A DNA stretch of 64,000 bases from CAMFLJ01 sp965279255 (GCA_965279255.1 OZ257146.1:4216001-4280000), one strand, 5' to 3'. Counted from the stretch's first letter, positions 1-9,169 are shown. The notes: generated from the sequence alone by a model not told the origin. Numbers and translations are program-made.

Positions 1-428
1 ACCTCCAGGAGGCCCGACTGCTGCGCGTCCGCATCGAGCGGTGCCGCGCCGAGGGCCTCGACGCCGGGCTGCTGAGGGCGACCGACGTCGTGGTCGCCGA
101 CACCAAGCTCACCAGCGCCGGCTTCCGCATGACCACCTGGGAGCGGAGCGCCTTCGAGGGTTGCGACCTCCGCCACGTCGAGCTGATGGAGGCCGGCCTC
201 GACCGTGTCGAGGTCACGGGCTGCGACCTCACCGAGGCCGACGTGACCCGCGCCCGCATGACCGACGTGCGCTTCCGGGGCTCCCGGCTCGACGACCTCG
301 CCGGGGCCACGGCCCTCGCGGGGGCCACGGTCGACACCGCTCAGGTGGTGCCGTTGGGGCTCGCCGTCTTCGCGGCGTTGGGCATCCGGCTCGACGACGG
401 CCCCGACGGGGACGACGACGGGCGCTAG
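1..428 (+). CDS. Pentapeptide-repeat protein, C-terminal part (5' truncated by window edge)
   Basis: The frame is open from base 3 to the TAG at 426-428, so the gene begins upstream of the window. About 141 residues are visible. They contain runs of A(D/N)Lxx-like units such as FEGCDLRHVELMEAGLDRVE and GCDLTEADVTRARMTDVRF, which is the pattern of pentapeptide-repeat right-handed beta-helix proteins. The C-terminus is a short acidic tail (DDGPDGDDDGR). The family has no single function: some members mimic DNA and protect gyrase, many are unassigned. The stop codon shares the palindromic bases CTAG (425-428) with the stop of the convergent WhiB gene. A GTG at base 90 could start a shorter product but would cut through the repeats. 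Confidence 0.75.
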   Translation, partial: LQEARLLRVRIERCRAEGLDAGLLRATDVVVADTKLTSAGFRMTTWERSAFEGCDLRHVELMEAGLDRVEVTGCDLTEADVTRARMTDVRFRGSRLDDLAGATALAGATVDTAQVVPLGLAVFAALGIRLDDGPDGDDDGR

Positions 429-727
429 GAGGCCTGGGCGGCGGCGGCCTGCACGGCCCGCCGGCTGATCGAGCGGGGCGCGTAGCCGCTGGCCGCACGC
501 TCCTCCTCGGTCTCACCACCCCAGAAGCCGTTCTCACGGTTGATGCGGGCCATGTCGCGGCACGGCTCCAGCACGGGGCACCCCGCACACATCTTGCGGG
601 CCTGGGCTTCACGTCGAACCCGACGTTCGGGGCGTTCGCCGGCGATCCCGAAGAAGAGGGTGGTCCGACCCTTGCACGCCGCATCGTCCATCCAGGACGG
701 GCGGTCGCTCACAGCGAAGAGTTCCAT
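425..727 (-). CDS. WhiB-family transcriptional regulator
   Basis: The 100-residue protein has the four cysteines of Wbl proteins (C18, C47, C50, C56; spacing CxxCxxxxxC in the second group). The Gly-Phe/Trp turn GFWGG follows at 67-71, then a basic C-terminal segment ending near RSISRRAVQ. Family members bind a [4Fe-4S] cluster that senses O2, NO or redox state, and act with the primary sigma factor at promoters; they occur in Actinobacteria and their phages. The ATG start (complement of 725-727) has a GGAGG ribosome site about 7 bases upstream. The gene stands alone and converges on the pentapeptide gene, with four bases shared between the stop codons. Its upstream region carries an AT-rich palindrome (773-782). 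The exact paralogue (WhiA/B/D type) cannot be told from the sequence alone. Confidence 0.92.
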   Translation of the reverse strand: MELFAVSDRPSWMDDAACKGRTTLFFGIAGERPERRVRREAQARKMCAGCPVLEPCRDMARINRENGFWGGETEEERAASGYAPRSISRRAVQAAAAQAS

Positions 728-772
728 GGTTGGCCTCCGGTTCGGTTCTCCGCTCTCGGGACGGAGGTCAAT

Positions 773-788
773 TTAGCGCTAATTAGCG
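773..788. promoter_or_regulatory. AT-rich palindrome with repeated TTAGCG half-sites, possible operator
   Basis: The 225-base gap between whiB and the cobA/hemD fusion holds one clear AT-rich island. It contains the perfect 10-base palindrome TTAGCGCTAA (773-782), followed at once by another TTAGCG (783-788). This gives three half-sites in 16 bases, about 46 bases upstream of the whiB start. The rest of the gap shows nothing else recognisable apart from the TAGGCT box at 941. Such a site in GC-rich DNA suggests a transcription-factor operator, possibly autoregulatory for WhiB; the factor is unknown. Confidence 0.4.
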
Positions 789-940
789 GAGCGACAACCT
801 GGCGACATTGCGACTGGATGACGAACCGCCCTCCCACCCGCGTCCGTCGCCGTGCCCGCCGCCGGATGACCAGGCTGCAGCAGGGGAGTGGGCGGCGCTC
901 CGCGACCCGGCGGCCGGAACCGGTTCGACCACACCTCTTC

Positions 941-946
941 TAGGCT
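941..946 (+). promoter_or_regulatory. TAGGCT -10 box placed for a leaderless transcript
   Basis: TAGGCT fits the actinobacterial TANNNT -10 hexamer. It ends six bases before the GTG of the cobA/hemD fusion, which would put the transcription start at or next to the first base of the start codon. There is no Shine-Dalgarno sequence between the box and the GTG, and no convincing -35. Leaderless genes with this spacing are common in Actinobacteria; the assignment here is inference from spacing. Confidence 0.5.
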
Positions 947-952
947 CGCCCC

Positions 953-2464
953 GTGACCGTCTACCTCGTGGGCGCCGGCCCCGGCGATCCCGGCCTGTTG
1001 ACCGTGCGGGGCGCCGAGGTGCTCGCCCGGGCCGACGTGGTCGTCTACGACCGGCTCTCCGTCTCGGCGCTGCTCGACCTCGCGCCGGACGGGGCCGAGC
1101 GGATCAGCGTGGCCAAGAGCGCCGGGCGCGCGGTCATGCCCCAGGACGACATCAACGCGCTCCTCGTCGAGCGCGGCCTCGCCGGCCAGGAGGTCGTGCG
1201 CCTCAAGGGTGGCGACCCCTTCGTGTTCGCCAGGGGAGGGGAGGAGGCCGCGTCGCTGCGCGCCGCTGGGGTGCCCTACGAGGTCGTCCCCGGCATCACC
1301 TCCGCCATCGCCGCGCCCGCCTACGCCGGCATCCCGGTCACGCTCCGCCACTCGTCGACGTCCTTCACCGTGGTCACCGGCCACGAGGACCCGGACAAGG
1401 GGGGCGAGCTCGACTGGGGCGCCGTCGCCCGCCTCGGCGGCACCATCGTCATCCTCATGGGGGTCGGGCGCCTCCCGAAGATCGTCGCCCGGCTGCTCGA
1501 CGGCGGCCTCGCCCCCGACACGCCGGCGGCCGCCGTGCGCTGGGGCACCCGGCCCGAGCAGCACACCGTCCGGGCCACCCTGGCCACCATCGCCGACCAG
1601 GACCTGCAGGCTCCGAGCGTCATCGTCATCGGCGCGGTCGCCGCCACCGACCTCGACTGGTTCGAGTCGCGCCCGCTGTTCGGGAAGCGCGTCGTCGTCA
1701 CCCGGCCCGCCCATCAGGCCTCTGCGCTGGCGGCCCCGCTGCGGGCGGCCGGCGCCGAGCCGATCGTGGTGCCCACCATCGAGATCACCGAGCCCGACGA
1801 CGACGGTGCCGCGCTGCGGGCGGCCGTCGCCGACCTCGACGACGTGGCGTGGGTGGTGCTCACCTCCGCCAACGGCGCCAGCCGGTTCTGCGACGCCCTG
1901 CGCGACGGCCGCGACCTCGCGGGCGTGAAGCTGGCCGCCATAGGTCCCGGCACCGCCGACGAGCTCGCCCGCCACAACCTGGTGGCCGACCTGGTGCCCG
2001 AGCGCTTCATCGCCGAGTCGCTGCTCGAGGCGTTCCCGCTGCCCCACGAAGGCGACCGATCGCGCGTCGTGATCGCCCGCGCCGCGGTCGCCCGCGAGGT
2101 CCTCCCCGACGGCCTGCGGGCCATGGGCTGGGACGTCGAGGTCGTGCCCGTCTACCGCACCGTCCCGGCGGTGCCCAGCGACGAGCAGCGCGCCGAGGTC
2201 CAGGGCGCCGACATCGTCACGTTCACCTCGGCCTCCACCGTCGAGCAGTGGATGGCGGCCTTCGGGCCCGAGCTGATCCCCCCGGTCGTGGCGTGCATCG
2301 GGCCGGTCACCGCCGACACCGCCCGCCAGCACGGGCTGCGGGTCGACGTCGTGGCCGACGTGCACACCATCCCGGGCCTCGTCGACGCCATCACCGCCCA
2401 CGTGGCCGGCCCGCCGCCGAAGGCACCGCCTCGCCGGGGAGGGCGCCGGCGGGGTCGTGCGTAG
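953..2464 (+). CDS. cobA/hemD: Uroporphyrinogen-III C-methyltransferase / uroporphyrinogen-III synthase fusion
   Basis: This 503-residue bifunctional protein works at the tetrapyrrole branch point. The N-terminal half (about 1-240) is SUMT/CobA: it opens with the SAM-binding signature VGAGPGDPGLLTVRGAEVL, followed by YDRLS, GGDPFVFARGGEEA and VPGITSAIAAPAYAGIPVTL. It makes precorrin-2 for sirohaem and B12. The C-terminal half (about 245-480) is HemD-like, opening with KRVVVTRPAHQASALAAPL, and closes hydroxymethylbilane to uroporphyrinogen III. The tail is basic (RRGGRRRGRA). Such fusions are usual in Actinobacteria and several Firmicutes. The GTG start is preceded by a -10-like TAGGCT rather than a ribosome site. 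hemB follows after 11 bases, so it is the first gene of a haem operon; hemA and hemC are not in view. Confidence 0.93.
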   Translation: MTVYLVGAGPGDPGLLTVRGAEVLARADVVVYDRLSVSALLDLAPDGAERISVAKSAGRAVMPQDDINALLVERGLAGQEVVRLKGGDPFVFARGGEEAASLRAAGVPYEVVPGITSAIAAPAYAGIPVTLRHSSTSFTVVTGHEDPDKGGELDWGAVARLGGTIVILMGVGRLPKIVARLLDGGLAPDTPAAAVRWGTRPEQHTVRATLATIADQDLQAPSVIVIGAVAATDLDWFESRPLFGKRVVVTRPAHQASALAAPLRAAGAEPIVVPTIEITEPDDDGAALRAAVADLDDVAWVVLTSANGASRFCDALRDGRDLAGVKLAAIGPGTADELARHNLVADLVPERFIAESLLEAFPLPHEGDRSRVVIARAAVAREVLPDGLRAMGWDVEVVPVYRTVPAVPSDEQRAEVQGADIVTFTSASTVEQWMAAFGPELIPPVVACIGPVTADTARQHGLRVDVVADVHTIPGLVDAITAHVAGPPPKAPPRRGGRRRGRA

Positions 2465-2475
2465 GCTGACCGGCG

Positions 2476-3455
2476 ATGAGCTTCCCCCAGCGCCGCCTGC
2501 GCCGCCTGCGCCGCACGCCGACCCTCCGACGGCTGGTCGCCGAGACCCGGCTCTCGGTCGACGACCTGATCGCCCCCCTCTTCGTCCGTGAGGGCATCGA
2601 CGAGCCCCAGCCCATCTCGTCCATCCCGGGCGTCGTGCAGCACACGGTGTCGTCGCTCACCGACGAGGTCACCGCGCTCGTCGAGCTGGGCGTCCCCGGG
2701 GTCATCCTGTTCGGCGTCCCCGAGACCAAGGACGAGCGCGGCTCGGGGGCCTGGGACCCCGACGGCATCGTCCAGGTGGCGCTGCGCGAGCTCCGCGACA
2801 CCCTCGGCGACCGGGTCGTGCTCATGGCCGACCTCTGCCTCGACGAGTACACCTCGCACGGCCACTGCGGGCTGCTGACCGACGACGGTGAGGTCGACAA
2901 CGACGCCACCCTCGAGCTCTACGGCGAGGTCGCCCTGGCGCAGGCCGAGGCCGGCGCCGACATCGTCGCCCCGTCGGGGATGATGGACGGCACGGTCATG
3001 GCCGTGCGTGAGGCCCTCGACGACGACGGCTTCGAGCACGTGGCGATCATGGCCTACGCCGCCAAGTACGCCTCGGCCCTCTACGGCCCGTTCCGCGACG
3101 CCGTCGACGTCACCATCGCCGGTGGCGGCGACCGCAAGGGCTACCAGCAGGACCCGGCCAACGCCCGCGAGTCGCTCGAGGAGATCCGCCTCGACCTCGG
3201 CGAGGGCGCCGACATCGTGATGGTGAAGCCGGCGCTCGCCTACCTCGACATCATCGCCCGGGCCCGGCCCGAGGTCGACGTGCCCCTCGCCGCCTACCAC
3301 GTGTCCGGCGAGTACGCGATGGTCAAGGCGGCCGCCGAGCGGGGCTGGATCGACGGCCTCGCCGTCGGGATGGAGCACCTCACGTCCATCCGCCGTGCCG
3401 GCGCCGACATGATCCTCACCTACCTGGCCCGTGAGGCCGCGGAGGTCCTGAACGG

Positions 3456-3459
<4 letters not shown>
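2476..3459 (+). CDS. hemB: Delta-aminolevulinic acid dehydratase (porphobilinogen synthase)
   Basis: HemB condenses two 5-aminolevulinate molecules to porphobilinogen in the cytoplasm. The 327 residues match the family length. The two Schiff-base lysines are visible: K197 in AYAAKYASALYGPF and K251 in DIVMVKPALAYLDI. The metal-site segment is DLCLDEYTSHGHCG (C121, D123, C131), where the classic zinc enzymes have three cysteines; the middle ligand is Asp. The C-terminal substrate segment AAYHVSGEYAMVKAAAERGW is intact. The ATG lies 11 bases after the upstream stop, and the last four bases overlap the start of hemL (ATGA), so the two are translationally coupled. TAGGCT is also present 8 bases before the ATG, overlapping the preceding stop codon. 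Confidence 0.96.
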
Positions 3460-4721
<1,262 letters not shown>

Positions 4722-4767
4722 CTCGACGCCGCCCACAGCCACCGGCCCCCGCCGGCGAGGAGGACCC

Positions 4768-6168
4768 GTGCCCGACGACCTGGAGCAAGCCGCCATCGAC
4801 ACCGACGTGGTGGTGCTCTTCGGCGCCACCGGTGACCTGGCCGCCAAGAAGATCTTCCCGGCGATCGCCGCGCTCGAGCGACGGGGCCGACTCGGCGTGC
4901 CCGTCGTCGGCGTGGCGTCGTCGGAGTGGACCGACGACGACCTGCGGGCCCGGGCCGAGGAGTCCGTCGCCACGTCGGGTGGCCTCGACTCGTCGTGGCC
5001 GGCGCTGCGCGACCGCATGAGCTACGTCAGCGGCGACTACCGCGACCCCAAGACCTACGAGGCCCTGCGCGAGCGGGTCGGGGCGTGCAGCCACCCGCTC
5101 TTCTACCTGGCGATCCCGCCGTCGCTCTTCGACGACGTCGTGCAGGGCCTCGAGTCGGTGGACCTCACCGAGGGCGCCAAGGTCGTCGTCGAGAAGCCCT
5201 TCGGTCGCGACCGTGAGAGCTCGGCCGAGCTCAACGCCGTGCTCCACCGCGCCTTCCCCGAGTCGTCGGTGTTCCGCATCGACCACTTCCTCGGTAAGGA
5301 CGGCATCGAGAACCTGCTGGTGTTCCGCTTCGCCAACTCGTTGCTCGAGCCCGTCTGGAACCGCAACTACATCAGCAGCATCCAGATCACCATGGCCGAG
5401 GACTTCGGCACCGCCGGTCGGGCCAAGTTCTACGACACCGCCGGCGCGGTCCGCGACGTCGTGCAGAACCACCTGCTCGAGATCGTCGCCCTGCTCGGCA
5501 TGGAGCCACCGGTCGCCGCCGACGCCGACGCGCTGCGCGACGAGAAGGTGAAGCTGTTCAAGCAGATCCGTACCTTCGAGCCGTCTCAGGCGGTGCGGGG
5601 CCAGTACCGCGACTACGTCGACGAGCCGGGCGTGGCGCCGGGCTCCGACACCGAGACCTTCGTGGCCCTGAAGTTCGAGATCGAGTCGTGGCGGTGGGCC
5701 GGCGTGCCGTGGCTCATCCGGGCGGGCAAGAACCTCCCCGTCACCGCGACCGAGGCGGTGGTCGAGTTCGCCACCCCGCCGCGGATGCTCTTCGCCCCGG
5801 CCGACTCACCCGTGCCCCACCCGAACCACCTGCGGTTCCGGCTCGGTCGCGAGAGCGGCATCCTGCTGCAGCTGCACGCCAAGGTGCCGGGCGATCGCCT
5901 GCTCACCCGGGCGGTCGACCTCGAGGTCACCCAGGAGGAGCTGTTCGGCGACTCCGACCAGCCGTACGAGCGCCTGCTCGAGGACGCCATGGAGGGCGAC
6001 GCCCGCCGCTTCGGCCGTCACGACAGCGTCGACGAGCAGTGGCGCATCGTCGAGAAGCTCCTCGACTCCCCGCCGCCGGTGCACCTCTACTACTCCGGCA
6101 CCTGGGGCCCGCCCGAGGCCGAGGCCGTCGCCGCCCCCTACGGCGGCTGGCACGAGCCGATGCCCTGA
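4768..6168 (+). CDS. zwf: Glucose-6-phosphate 1-dehydrogenase
   Basis: The enzyme oxidises glucose-6-phosphate to 6-phosphogluconolactone with NAD(P)+, the first step of the oxidative pentose phosphate route. It has 466 residues. The N-terminal Rossmann motif is VVLFGATGDLAAKKIFPAI, and KVVVEKPFGRD lies in the middle. The active-site signature RIDHFLGKDGIENLLVFRFA is near residue 170 and holds the catalytic His and substrate Lys. The start is a GTG 6 bases after GAGGAGG. It follows the haem genes in the same direction and ends at a strong bidirectional hairpin. No tal, tkt, pgl or opcA gene lies nearby, so it sits outside the usual pentose phosphate cluster. Confidence 0.95.
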   Translation: MPDDLEQAAIDTDVVVLFGATGDLAAKKIFPAIAALERRGRLGVPVVGVASSEWTDDDLRARAEESVATSGGLDSSWPALRDRMSYVSGDYRDPKTYEALRERVGACSHPLFYLAIPPSLFDDVVQGLESVDLTEGAKVVVEKPFGRDRESSAELNAVLHRAFPESSVFRIDHFLGKDGIENLLVFRFANSLLEPVWNRNYISSIQITMAEDFGTAGRAKFYDTAGAVRDVVQNHLLEIVALLGMEPPVAADADALRDEKVKLFKQIRTFEPSQAVRGQYRDYVDEPGVAPGSDTETFVALKFEIESWRWAGVPWLIRAGKNLPVTATEAVVEFATPPRMLFAPADSPVPHPNHLRFRLGRESGILLQLHAKVPGDRLLTRAVDLEVTQEELFGDSDQPYERLLEDAMEGDARRFGRHDSVDEQWRIVEKLLDSPPPVHLYYSGTWGPPEAEAVAAPYGGWHEPMP

Positions 6169-6196
6169 GCCTGTCCGGCGCCCCGGCCCGGACGCG

Positions 6197-6225
6197 GAAG
6201 GGCCCCGCCGGTGGCGGGGCCCTTC
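6197..6225. terminator. Bidirectional hairpin terminator between zwf and cytochrome c
   Basis: There is a perfect 13-base-pair stem, GAAGGGCCCCGCC with GGCGGGGCCCTTC, around the loop GGT. It lies between the convergent zwf and cytochrome c genes. There is no U-tract, as is common in high-GC Actinobacteria. Confidence 0.85.
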
Positions 6226-6247
6226 GCAGTTCAGATGGTGGTCGGGC

Positions 6248-7105
6248 TCAGCCCGTGCCACCCACCGGAGCGGTCCAGTTGGGCTGGATCGTCAGCTTGT
6301 TGTCGGCGTCGAACAGCGGCGTGCCCTCAGGGGTGATGAGCTTGCCGCTCGCATCGAGCATCGGCTTGCCGTCGGGCCACAGCATCTTGCCGTCAGCCGC
6401 CACCTGCTTGGCGTCGATCTTGGCGCCCGAGAGCACCTCACGCTCGTAGCGCACGACTGCGAGCAGCTGGGCCTGGGTGAGGCTGCCGTCGAAGTTCGGC
6501 ATCTTGTTGCCGTTGTAGCTCAGGGTGGCGTGGGGCGGCCCGCCCGCGCGGTTCGGGTCGCCGTACACGGTGCCGGCCGGGCCGGCACCGTCGCTGCCGG
6601 TCCAGACGAACTGGAGCTGGCCGAGGATGTCGGGGAAGGTCGCGATGAGCGAGCCGTCGGTCATCGGCCGGCCGACGCCGCCGCCACCGGCGGAGCCGTG
6701 GCAACCGGCGCACTGGGCGGCGAAGATCGTGGCGCCCTCCTGGAGCTGGCTCGGCGCACCACTGGCGGCCTTCGAGAGGCCACCGATGTAGATGACGGCC
6801 CACACCGGGATGAAGATCAGCACGGGCATGACCCACAGCGGGATCTTCTTGCGCTTGAGCGACGCCTGCACGTACGGCGGCACCGGGGTCTCCGGCTCGG
6901 CCGCCTTGGCGGGCACAGCGGCGGCCTGCTTGGCGGCCGCGGTCGGGGCGGCGGCCTCGACGGCTGCGCCGGGGCTCGGCTCGTCAGCGGGAGCGGCCGC
7001 GGCCGGCGTGGCATCGCCGCCGTCGCCGCCATCGCCACCACCGAGCCCGAGGGCGGATCGGCGGTCCTGGGAGCGCTTGAGCAGATGCTCGGGAACTTCG
7101 GTCAC
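6248..7105 (-). CDS. Membrane-anchored monohaem cytochrome c with C-terminal short repeats
   Basis: The protein has 285 residues. Residues 1-20 (MTEVPEHLLKRSQDRRSALG) carry a motif also found at the start of the subunit IV gene at 9186. An Ala/Pro/Glu-rich linker follows, then a basic KRKK and one membrane helix (about 89-109). The class I haem site is CAGCH at 132-136, with a likely distal methionine at M202 in NKMPNF. Residues 237-277 hold about five imperfect 7-8-residue units of the form DGKxLxx (ADGKMLWP, DGKPMLDA, SGKLITP, EGTPLFDA, DNKLTIQ). The GTG start (complement 7103-7105) follows GGAGGA and keeps the shared motif at the N-terminus. The frame stays open further upstream, but without a ribosome site. 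It is divergent from the quinol oxidoreductase genes and probably acts as an electron carrier or subunit of that complex. Confidence 0.85.
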   Translation of the reverse strand: MTEVPEHLLKRSQDRRSALGLGGGDGGDGGDATPAAAAPADEPSPGAAVEAAAPTAAAKQAAAVPAKAAEPETPVPPYVQASLKRKKIPLWVMPVLIFIPVWAVIYIGGLSKAASGAPSQLQEGATIFAAQCAGCHGSAGGGGVGRPMTDGSLIATFPDILGQLQFVWTGSDGAGPAGTVYGDPNRAGGPPHATLSYNGNKMPNFDGSLTQAQLLAVVRYEREVLSGAKIDAKQVAADGKMLWPDGKPMLDASGKLITPEGTPLFDADNKLTIQPNWTAPVGGTG

Positions 7106-7427
7106 AGCTCCTCCGAAGGCGTCGGACGGGTGAAGCGCGAACCGGTCGGAAGGAACGGCTCGAACGTCGCTCAACCTAGACGACGCGCCACCACCGGCAC
7201 CAAGTACGGAGACGTCGTTCCGCGCGGCGATCCCGTCGCCCACCACCGTGCGGGTGGCGGCGATCTCGGCCCTCACGACCGCACATGAGGTGGTGCCGCC
7301 GCGGATGTGCCTCCGTCGCGGTGGCGGTGGTAGACAATCGGTCACGCCGGTCCGTGCCTTCGAGCACGGGTCGGTCCCGCCCCTGCCGTTACATTGTGAG
7401 CACGTTCACGAGGGAGGTCCCCACCGG
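7106..7427. promoter_or_regulatory. Divergent control region of the quinol oxidoreductase cluster
   Basis: This 322-base stretch between two divergent genes holds no convincing gene. For the minus-strand cytochrome c there is a promoter candidate: TTGGTG (complement 7198-7203), 19 bases, then TAGGTT (complement 7173-7178), giving a leader of about 60 bases. For the plus strand TACATT (7390-7395) could be a -10 box about 33 bases before the GTG at 7428, with no good -35. An AGGGAGG ribosome site lies at 7411-7417. Confidence 0.45.
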
Positions 7428-7880
7428 GTGGTTGCGTTCGTCGTCTCCCTGCTGATCCTGATCGTGCTCTGTGCGCTGCTGGTCCCCATGGCCAAGCGCC
7501 GGCCGGTCGGCACCCCCCTCACCTGGGGCGAGGCCATGGTCGCCTCCGTCTACGCCTTCTTCCTCATGTTCTGGGCCTACGGCGTCATCCCGCACCTCTG
7601 GCTCACCTGGGCCGACAACGAGCTGCAGTGGCGTCCCGACAAGCTCCTCTTCGGCCCCGGCGCCATCCTCAAGCCGCAGGCCTTCGGGGGCTGGTTCCCG
7701 ATGACGCTGAGCTACCAGACGCTGCGCGACCTGCTCGCCGTCGGCATCTACGTGGTCTTCCTCGGCGGCCAGATGTTCCTGTGGGCCTACTGGCAGAACC
7801 GGGGCAAGCGTGCCGCGGCGGCCACCAGCACCGCAGTGGTCGAGTCCGACTTCGGCCGCCCGCTGGTGCGGAAGGGCTGA
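7428..7880 (+). CDS. Uncharacterised membrane protein of the cytochrome b/c cluster
   Basis: The protein has 150 residues. I do not recognise a named family. There are three likely membrane helices: about 2-20 (VAFVVSLLILIVLCALLVP), about 37-57 (AMVASVYAFFLMFWAYGVIP) and about 100-125 (DLLAVGIYVVFLGGQMFLWA). Between helices 2 and 3 is a Trp/Pro-rich soluble loop (PHLWLTWADNELQWRPDKL). The GTG at 7428 lies about 10 bases after AGGGAGG. The frame is open upstream, but that part is Arg/Pro-rich and has no ribosome site. It is the first gene of the plus-strand cluster and is followed 3 bases later by the ferredoxin gene, so an accessory or anchor subunit of the oxidoreductase is likely. Function is otherwise unknown. 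Confidence 0.75.
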   Translation: MVAFVVSLLILIVLCALLVPMAKRRPVGTPLTWGEAMVASVYAFFLMFWAYGVIPHLWLTWADNELQWRPDKLLFGPGAILKPQAFGGWFPMTLSYQTLRDLLAVGIYVVFLGGQMFLWAYWQNRGKRAAAATSTAVVESDFGRPLVRKG

Positions 7881-7883
7881 TCC

Positions 7884-8300
7884 GTGGCCGAGATCGCCGC
7901 CAACCCGCCGATGCCCGAGTTCCGGGCCGACTACGTGCTCCAGGAGGTCGATGCCGCCTGGCTGTCGAAGGCGGTGAAGCCCAAGCAGTTCATCCACATC
8001 GACCAGTCGGAGTGCATCACCTGCGAGGGCTGCGTCGACATCTGCCCCTGGAAGTGCATCCACCTGGTCACCACCACATCGATCGACGAGGCGCTCGGGA
8101 CCGAGCTGCCAGGCGACGACCCCGGTGACCACTCCGTCTTCCTGATCGACGACGACGTCTGCACCCGCTGTGCACTCTGCGTCGATCGCTGCCCCACCGG
8201 TGTGATCATCCTCGGAAAGGTCGGCGACGCGCCGGCCGACGGTGACTCCCACCAGCGCACGCCGACCCACGGCTACGGCTACGGCATGCGCCTCGGCTGA
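7884..8300 (+). CDS. 8Fe ferredoxin-type protein of the cytochrome b/c cluster
   Basis: This 138-residue soluble protein has two [4Fe-4S] motifs: CITCEGCVDICP and CTRCALCVDRCP. They are separated by about 50 residues, much more than in small bacterial 2[4Fe-4S] ferredoxins. The N-terminus (about 40 residues, ending KPKQFIHIDQSE) and the Gly/His-rich tail are extra. The GTG start lies 3 bases after the stop of the membrane protein. An iron-sulfur protein inside a cytochrome b/Rieske operon is unusual. It may pass electrons to or from the complex, or may be a peripheral subunit on the cytoplasmic side. No membrane helix or export signal is visible. Confidence 0.88.
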   Translation: MAEIAANPPMPEFRADYVLQEVDAAWLSKAVKPKQFIHIDQSECITCEGCVDICPWKCIHLVTTTSIDEALGTELPGDDPGDHSVFLIDDDVCTRCALCVDRCPTGVIILGKVGDAPADGDSHQRTPTHGYGYGMRLG

Positions 8301-8380
8301 CGCCGAACCCCTTCGCAACACCTGAACGAAGTCCACTCCAGTACGCAGCAACTCGGTACCAGAGCAACGGAGTAAGTGCC

Positions 8381-9169
8381 TTGGCCAAGACCATGGAGCG
8401 CCCCGGCGGGAAGAAGACCCCCGGCCAGCGCGTCAGCGAGATCGTCGACAAGACGCAGGGCTCTCAGGCCTGGAACTCGATCTTCCGACCGGGTTCCGTG
8501 TTCCGGAAGGGCTACACGGACAGCCCCCGTAACCGGTCGTACGTGATCATGAACAGCGTGCTGTACCACCTCCACCCGGTGAAGGTGAAGCGGCACGCGG
8601 TGAAGGTCAGCTACACCCTCTGCCTGGGTGGCCTGAGCTTCTTCCTGTTCATCCTGCTCACCATCACGGGCATCTTCTTGATGTTCTTCTACCGGCCCAC
8701 CGCGGCCCAGGCCTGGAACGACATCTACACGCTCCAGACCTCGGTGACCTTCGGCCTGCTCGTGCGCAACATGCACAGATGGTCGGCCCACCTCATGGTG
8801 CTGTCGGTGTTCCTCCACATGGCCCGCGTCTTCTACCACGGCGCCTACAAGCCGCCCCGGGAGTTCAACTGGGTGATCGGCGTGATCCTGCTCACGCTCA
8901 CCCTGCTGCTCTCCTTCACCGGCTACCTGCTCCCGTGGGATCAGCTGGCGCTCTGGGCCGTCACCGTGGGCACCAACATGATGGGCTACACCCCCGTCTT
9001 CGGTGACCAGGTCCGCTTCGTGCTGCTGGGTGGCAAGGAGATCGGAACCGACACCCTTCTCCGCTGGTACGTGTTGCACGTGTTGTTCGTCCCATTCGTG
9101 ACCGTCATCTTCCTCGCCATCCACTTCTGGAGGGTGCGCAAGGACGGCGGCATCTCCGGACCGTTGTGA
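8381..9169 (+). CDS. Cytochrome b6-type subunit (N-terminal half of cytochrome b)
   Basis: The protein has 262 residues and four predicted membrane helices. The b-haem ligands are H132 and H146 in helix B (RNMHRWSAHLMVLSVFLHMA) and H233 and H248 in helix D. The spacing of 14 residues between the last pair is that of cytochrome b6 rather than mitochondrial cytochrome b. C81 in YTLCLGG aligns by motif with the FYCLGG cysteine of cytochrome b6 that binds the extra haem ci/cn. The C-terminus ISGPL also matches b6. It binds menaquinone and two or three haems in the membrane. The TTG at 8381 has CGGAG about 8 bases upstream; an in-frame ATG lies at 8393. The next gene supplies the missing C-terminal half. 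Confidence 0.93.
   Translation: MAKTMERPGGKKTPGQRVSEIVDKTQGSQAWNSIFRPGSVFRKGYTDSPRNRSYVIMNSVLYHLHPVKVKRHAVKVSYTLCLGGLSFFLFILLTITGIFLMFFYRPTAAQAWNDIYTLQTSVTFGLLVRNMHRWSAHLMVLSVFLHMARVFYHGAYKPPREFNWVIGVILLTLTLLLSFTGYLLPWDQLALWAVTVGTNMMGYTPVFGDQVRFVLLGGKEIGTDTLLRWYVLHVLFVPFVTVIFLAIHFWRVRKDGGISGPL

Noticed and set aside
41..943. A plus-strand Arg-rich open frame covering the whiB region
   Set aside because: It overlaps two better genes. Its translation is Arg/Pro/Gly-rich without domains.
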